Origin: Burkholderiales bacterium
Lineage (GTDB): Bacteria > Pseudomonadota > Gammaproteobacteria > Burkholderiales > Burkholderiaceae_C
Reading direction: 5' to 3'
Assembly: GCA_025352345.1 (NCBI GenBank)
Contig: JANXTP010000084.1
Coordinates: 1-35,566, forward strand
DNA: 35,566 nucleotides
Both the position numbers and the translations under genes were made by a program. Under the pieces are notes generated by a model, which was not told where the DNA came from, did no database searches, and saw nothing but the letters and a program-made list of their open reading frames with translations. Shown here one piece after another: positions 34,775 to 35,566 of this stretch; position 1 is the stretch's first letter, and the number at the start of each line of letters is the position of its first letter.

Positions 34775-35449
34775 TCAGTCTCGCCGGGCAGGTGTCGCGT
34801 TGATGTCGGTGTCGGTCTGCATCTCGCGCAGATCGTGCGCAAAGCCTTCGAGCTCGGCTTCGCAGGCACCGACCATCTTGCCGAAGATGTTGAAGGCCAG
34901 CACCGCCGGAATCGCGACTGCCAGGCCCGCCGCCGTCATCACCAGCGCTTCGCCGACCGGGCCGGACACGCGCTCAATGGTGATCGTGCCTGCGGACGCG
35001 ATGCTGACCAGTGCGTGATAGATGCCCCACACCGTGCCGAACAGGCCGATGAACGGTGCCGTGCTGCCGATCGATGCCAGCACCACCTGACCGAACTGCA
35101 GCTGCCGCAGCACCGCATGCAAGGCGTCGCGCAGGCGGCGCGTCAGTTGCGAGACGCGCTGGCCGTGGGCTTCGAGCGTGCGCGCATTCGGTTGGGCGGT
35201 GGCGGCCGACAGCAAGGGCGTCAGCACCTGCTCGCGGTCGAAGGCGGCGAGCTGCGTTCGGGCGGCTTGCAGATCGGCGGCGGCCCAGAACGCCGGCACT
35301 GCCCGGGCGATGTCGCTGCGCACGCGGCGCAGCAGCCAGCCCTTCCAGAAGATCAGCACCCAGGCGCTGATCGACATCAGCAGCAGCAGCGCCGCGACGC
35401 TGCGCGTCACCGCGTCGCCCTGGCCCCAGAAGGTGGCGAGCCCGCCCAT
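34775..35449 (-). CDS. exbB: ExbB/TolQ/MotA family proton channel protein
   Basis: The 224-residue inner-membrane protein has three membrane helices (about 15-35, 118-140, 165-190). The family signatures are GSTAPFIGLFGTVWGIYHAL and EALVMTAAGLAVAIPAVLAFN. It forms the proton channel with ExbD. The ATG at 35449 lies 2 bp after the usual dapB stop. Because of an apparent frameshift in dapB (about 35491) the upstream reading frame is open through this ATG. Confidence 0.93.
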   Translation of the reverse strand: MGGLATFWGQGDAVTRSVAALLLLMSISAWVLIFWKGWLLRRVRSDIARAVPAFWAAADLQAARTQLAAFDREQVLTPLLSAATAQPNARTLEAHGQRVSQLTRRLRDALHAVLRQLQFGQVVLASIGSTAPFIGLFGTVWGIYHALVSIASAGTITIERVSGPVGEALVMTAAGLAVAIPAVLAFNIFGKMVGACEAELEGFAHDLREMQTDTDINATPARRD

Positions 35450-35451
35450 GT

Positions 35452-35566
35452 TCAGCGGATGCCGAGCACGTCGTCCATGCCGAACAGACCGCGGTTGGCC
35501 GGCGAGGAAGCGCGCGGCGCGCAGGCTGCCCTGTGCGTAGCCGGCGCGGCTGCTCGCGCGGTGCGT
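35452..35566 (-). CDS. dapB: 4-hydroxy-tetrahydrodipicolinate reductase, 3' end, with apparent frameshift
   Basis: The fragment entering from the right edge reads THRASSRAGYAQGSLRAARF and on to LAGQPR in one frame. It then continues as LFGMDDVLGIR and stop in another. These are the two halves of a typical DapB C-terminus (compare E. coli HKASSR...GLFDMRDVL). The frame changes near 35491, where two bases seem to be missing. If the sequence is right, the first frame loses the dapB stop and runs in frame into exbB. A sequencing error is the simplest explanation, as dapB is normally essential for lysine and cell-wall synthesis. Gene order dapB-exbB-exbD is standard in Burkholderiales. Confidence 0.8.
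   Translation of the reverse strand, partial: RTARAAAPATHRAACAPRASSPANRGLFGMDDVLGIR

Overview
The window is a GC-rich, densely packed stretch of a betaproteobacterial chromosome. It is most likely from Burkholderiales, in the Leptothrix/Rubrivivax/Methylibium neighbourhood. This is inferred from the gene content and order (dapB-exbB-exbD; azlC-azlD-pgk-pyk-fba-purC; bioA-bioF-bioD), the protein flavour, and a formaldehyde-activating enzyme (Fae) of the tetrahydromethanopterin C1 pathway. I see no rRNA, tRNA, insertion sequence, prophage or CRISPR array. No stretch longer than 300 bases lacks a gene.

Layout. 1-2036: a NikR-like repressor and a Tat-type solute-binding protein resembling those of urea-carboxylase/guanidine ABC transporters, with a palindromic operator candidate upstream, then a small conserved-looking protein. 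2055-4877: a GAF-GGDEF cyclase, a secreted protein, a stand-alone degenerate GGDEF protein and a small hypothetical. 5040-7040: a DUF2946 protein and a cysteine-tagged outer-membrane beta-barrel, convergent with a TlpA-like thioredoxin. 6528-16172 (minus strand): a long co-directional run azlC, azlD, pgk, pyk, fba, purC, a TPR-like protein, a pabB-pabC fusion and tlpA. The last four are translationally coupled by 4-bp overlaps or a 2-bp gap. 16283-18727: a lipoprotein, folB, fae and hyi. 18848-25139 (plus strand): dsbD, a ChaN-family protein, an apparent H-NS remnant, an FMN reductase and a hybrid histidine kinase. 25152-29316 (minus strand): an HD-GYP-type protein, a small membrane protein, a membrane GGDEF cyclase and a MOSC protein. 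29463-34336 (plus strand): bioA-bioF-bioD and a GTP cyclohydrolase II with a degenerate RibB-like N-terminal domain. 34344-35566 (minus strand): dapB 3' end, exbB, exbD.

How the genes work together. Central carbon metabolism (pgk, pyk, fba) leads into purine (purC), p-aminobenzoate/folate (pabBC, folB), biotin (bioAFD) and riboflavin (ribA) synthesis. Fae and hydroxypyruvate isomerase hint at C1/C2 metabolism. Periplasmic redox and metal functions recur (DsbD, TlpA, DUF2946, the CSSCGC barrel, ChaN, ExbBD). Cyclic-di-GMP signalling is over-represented: three GGDEF proteins and one HD-GYP-type protein in 35 kb.

Most of the window is ordinary housekeeping, and I do not see a complete undescribed system such as a defence or biosynthetic island. 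The most interesting items are the NikR-like regulator lacking two of four nickel ligands, the inactive-looking GGDQF protein with an intact I-site, the degenerate RibB-RibA fusion, the fae/hyi pairing, and an apparent frameshift at the end of dapB that would fuse it in frame to exbB.
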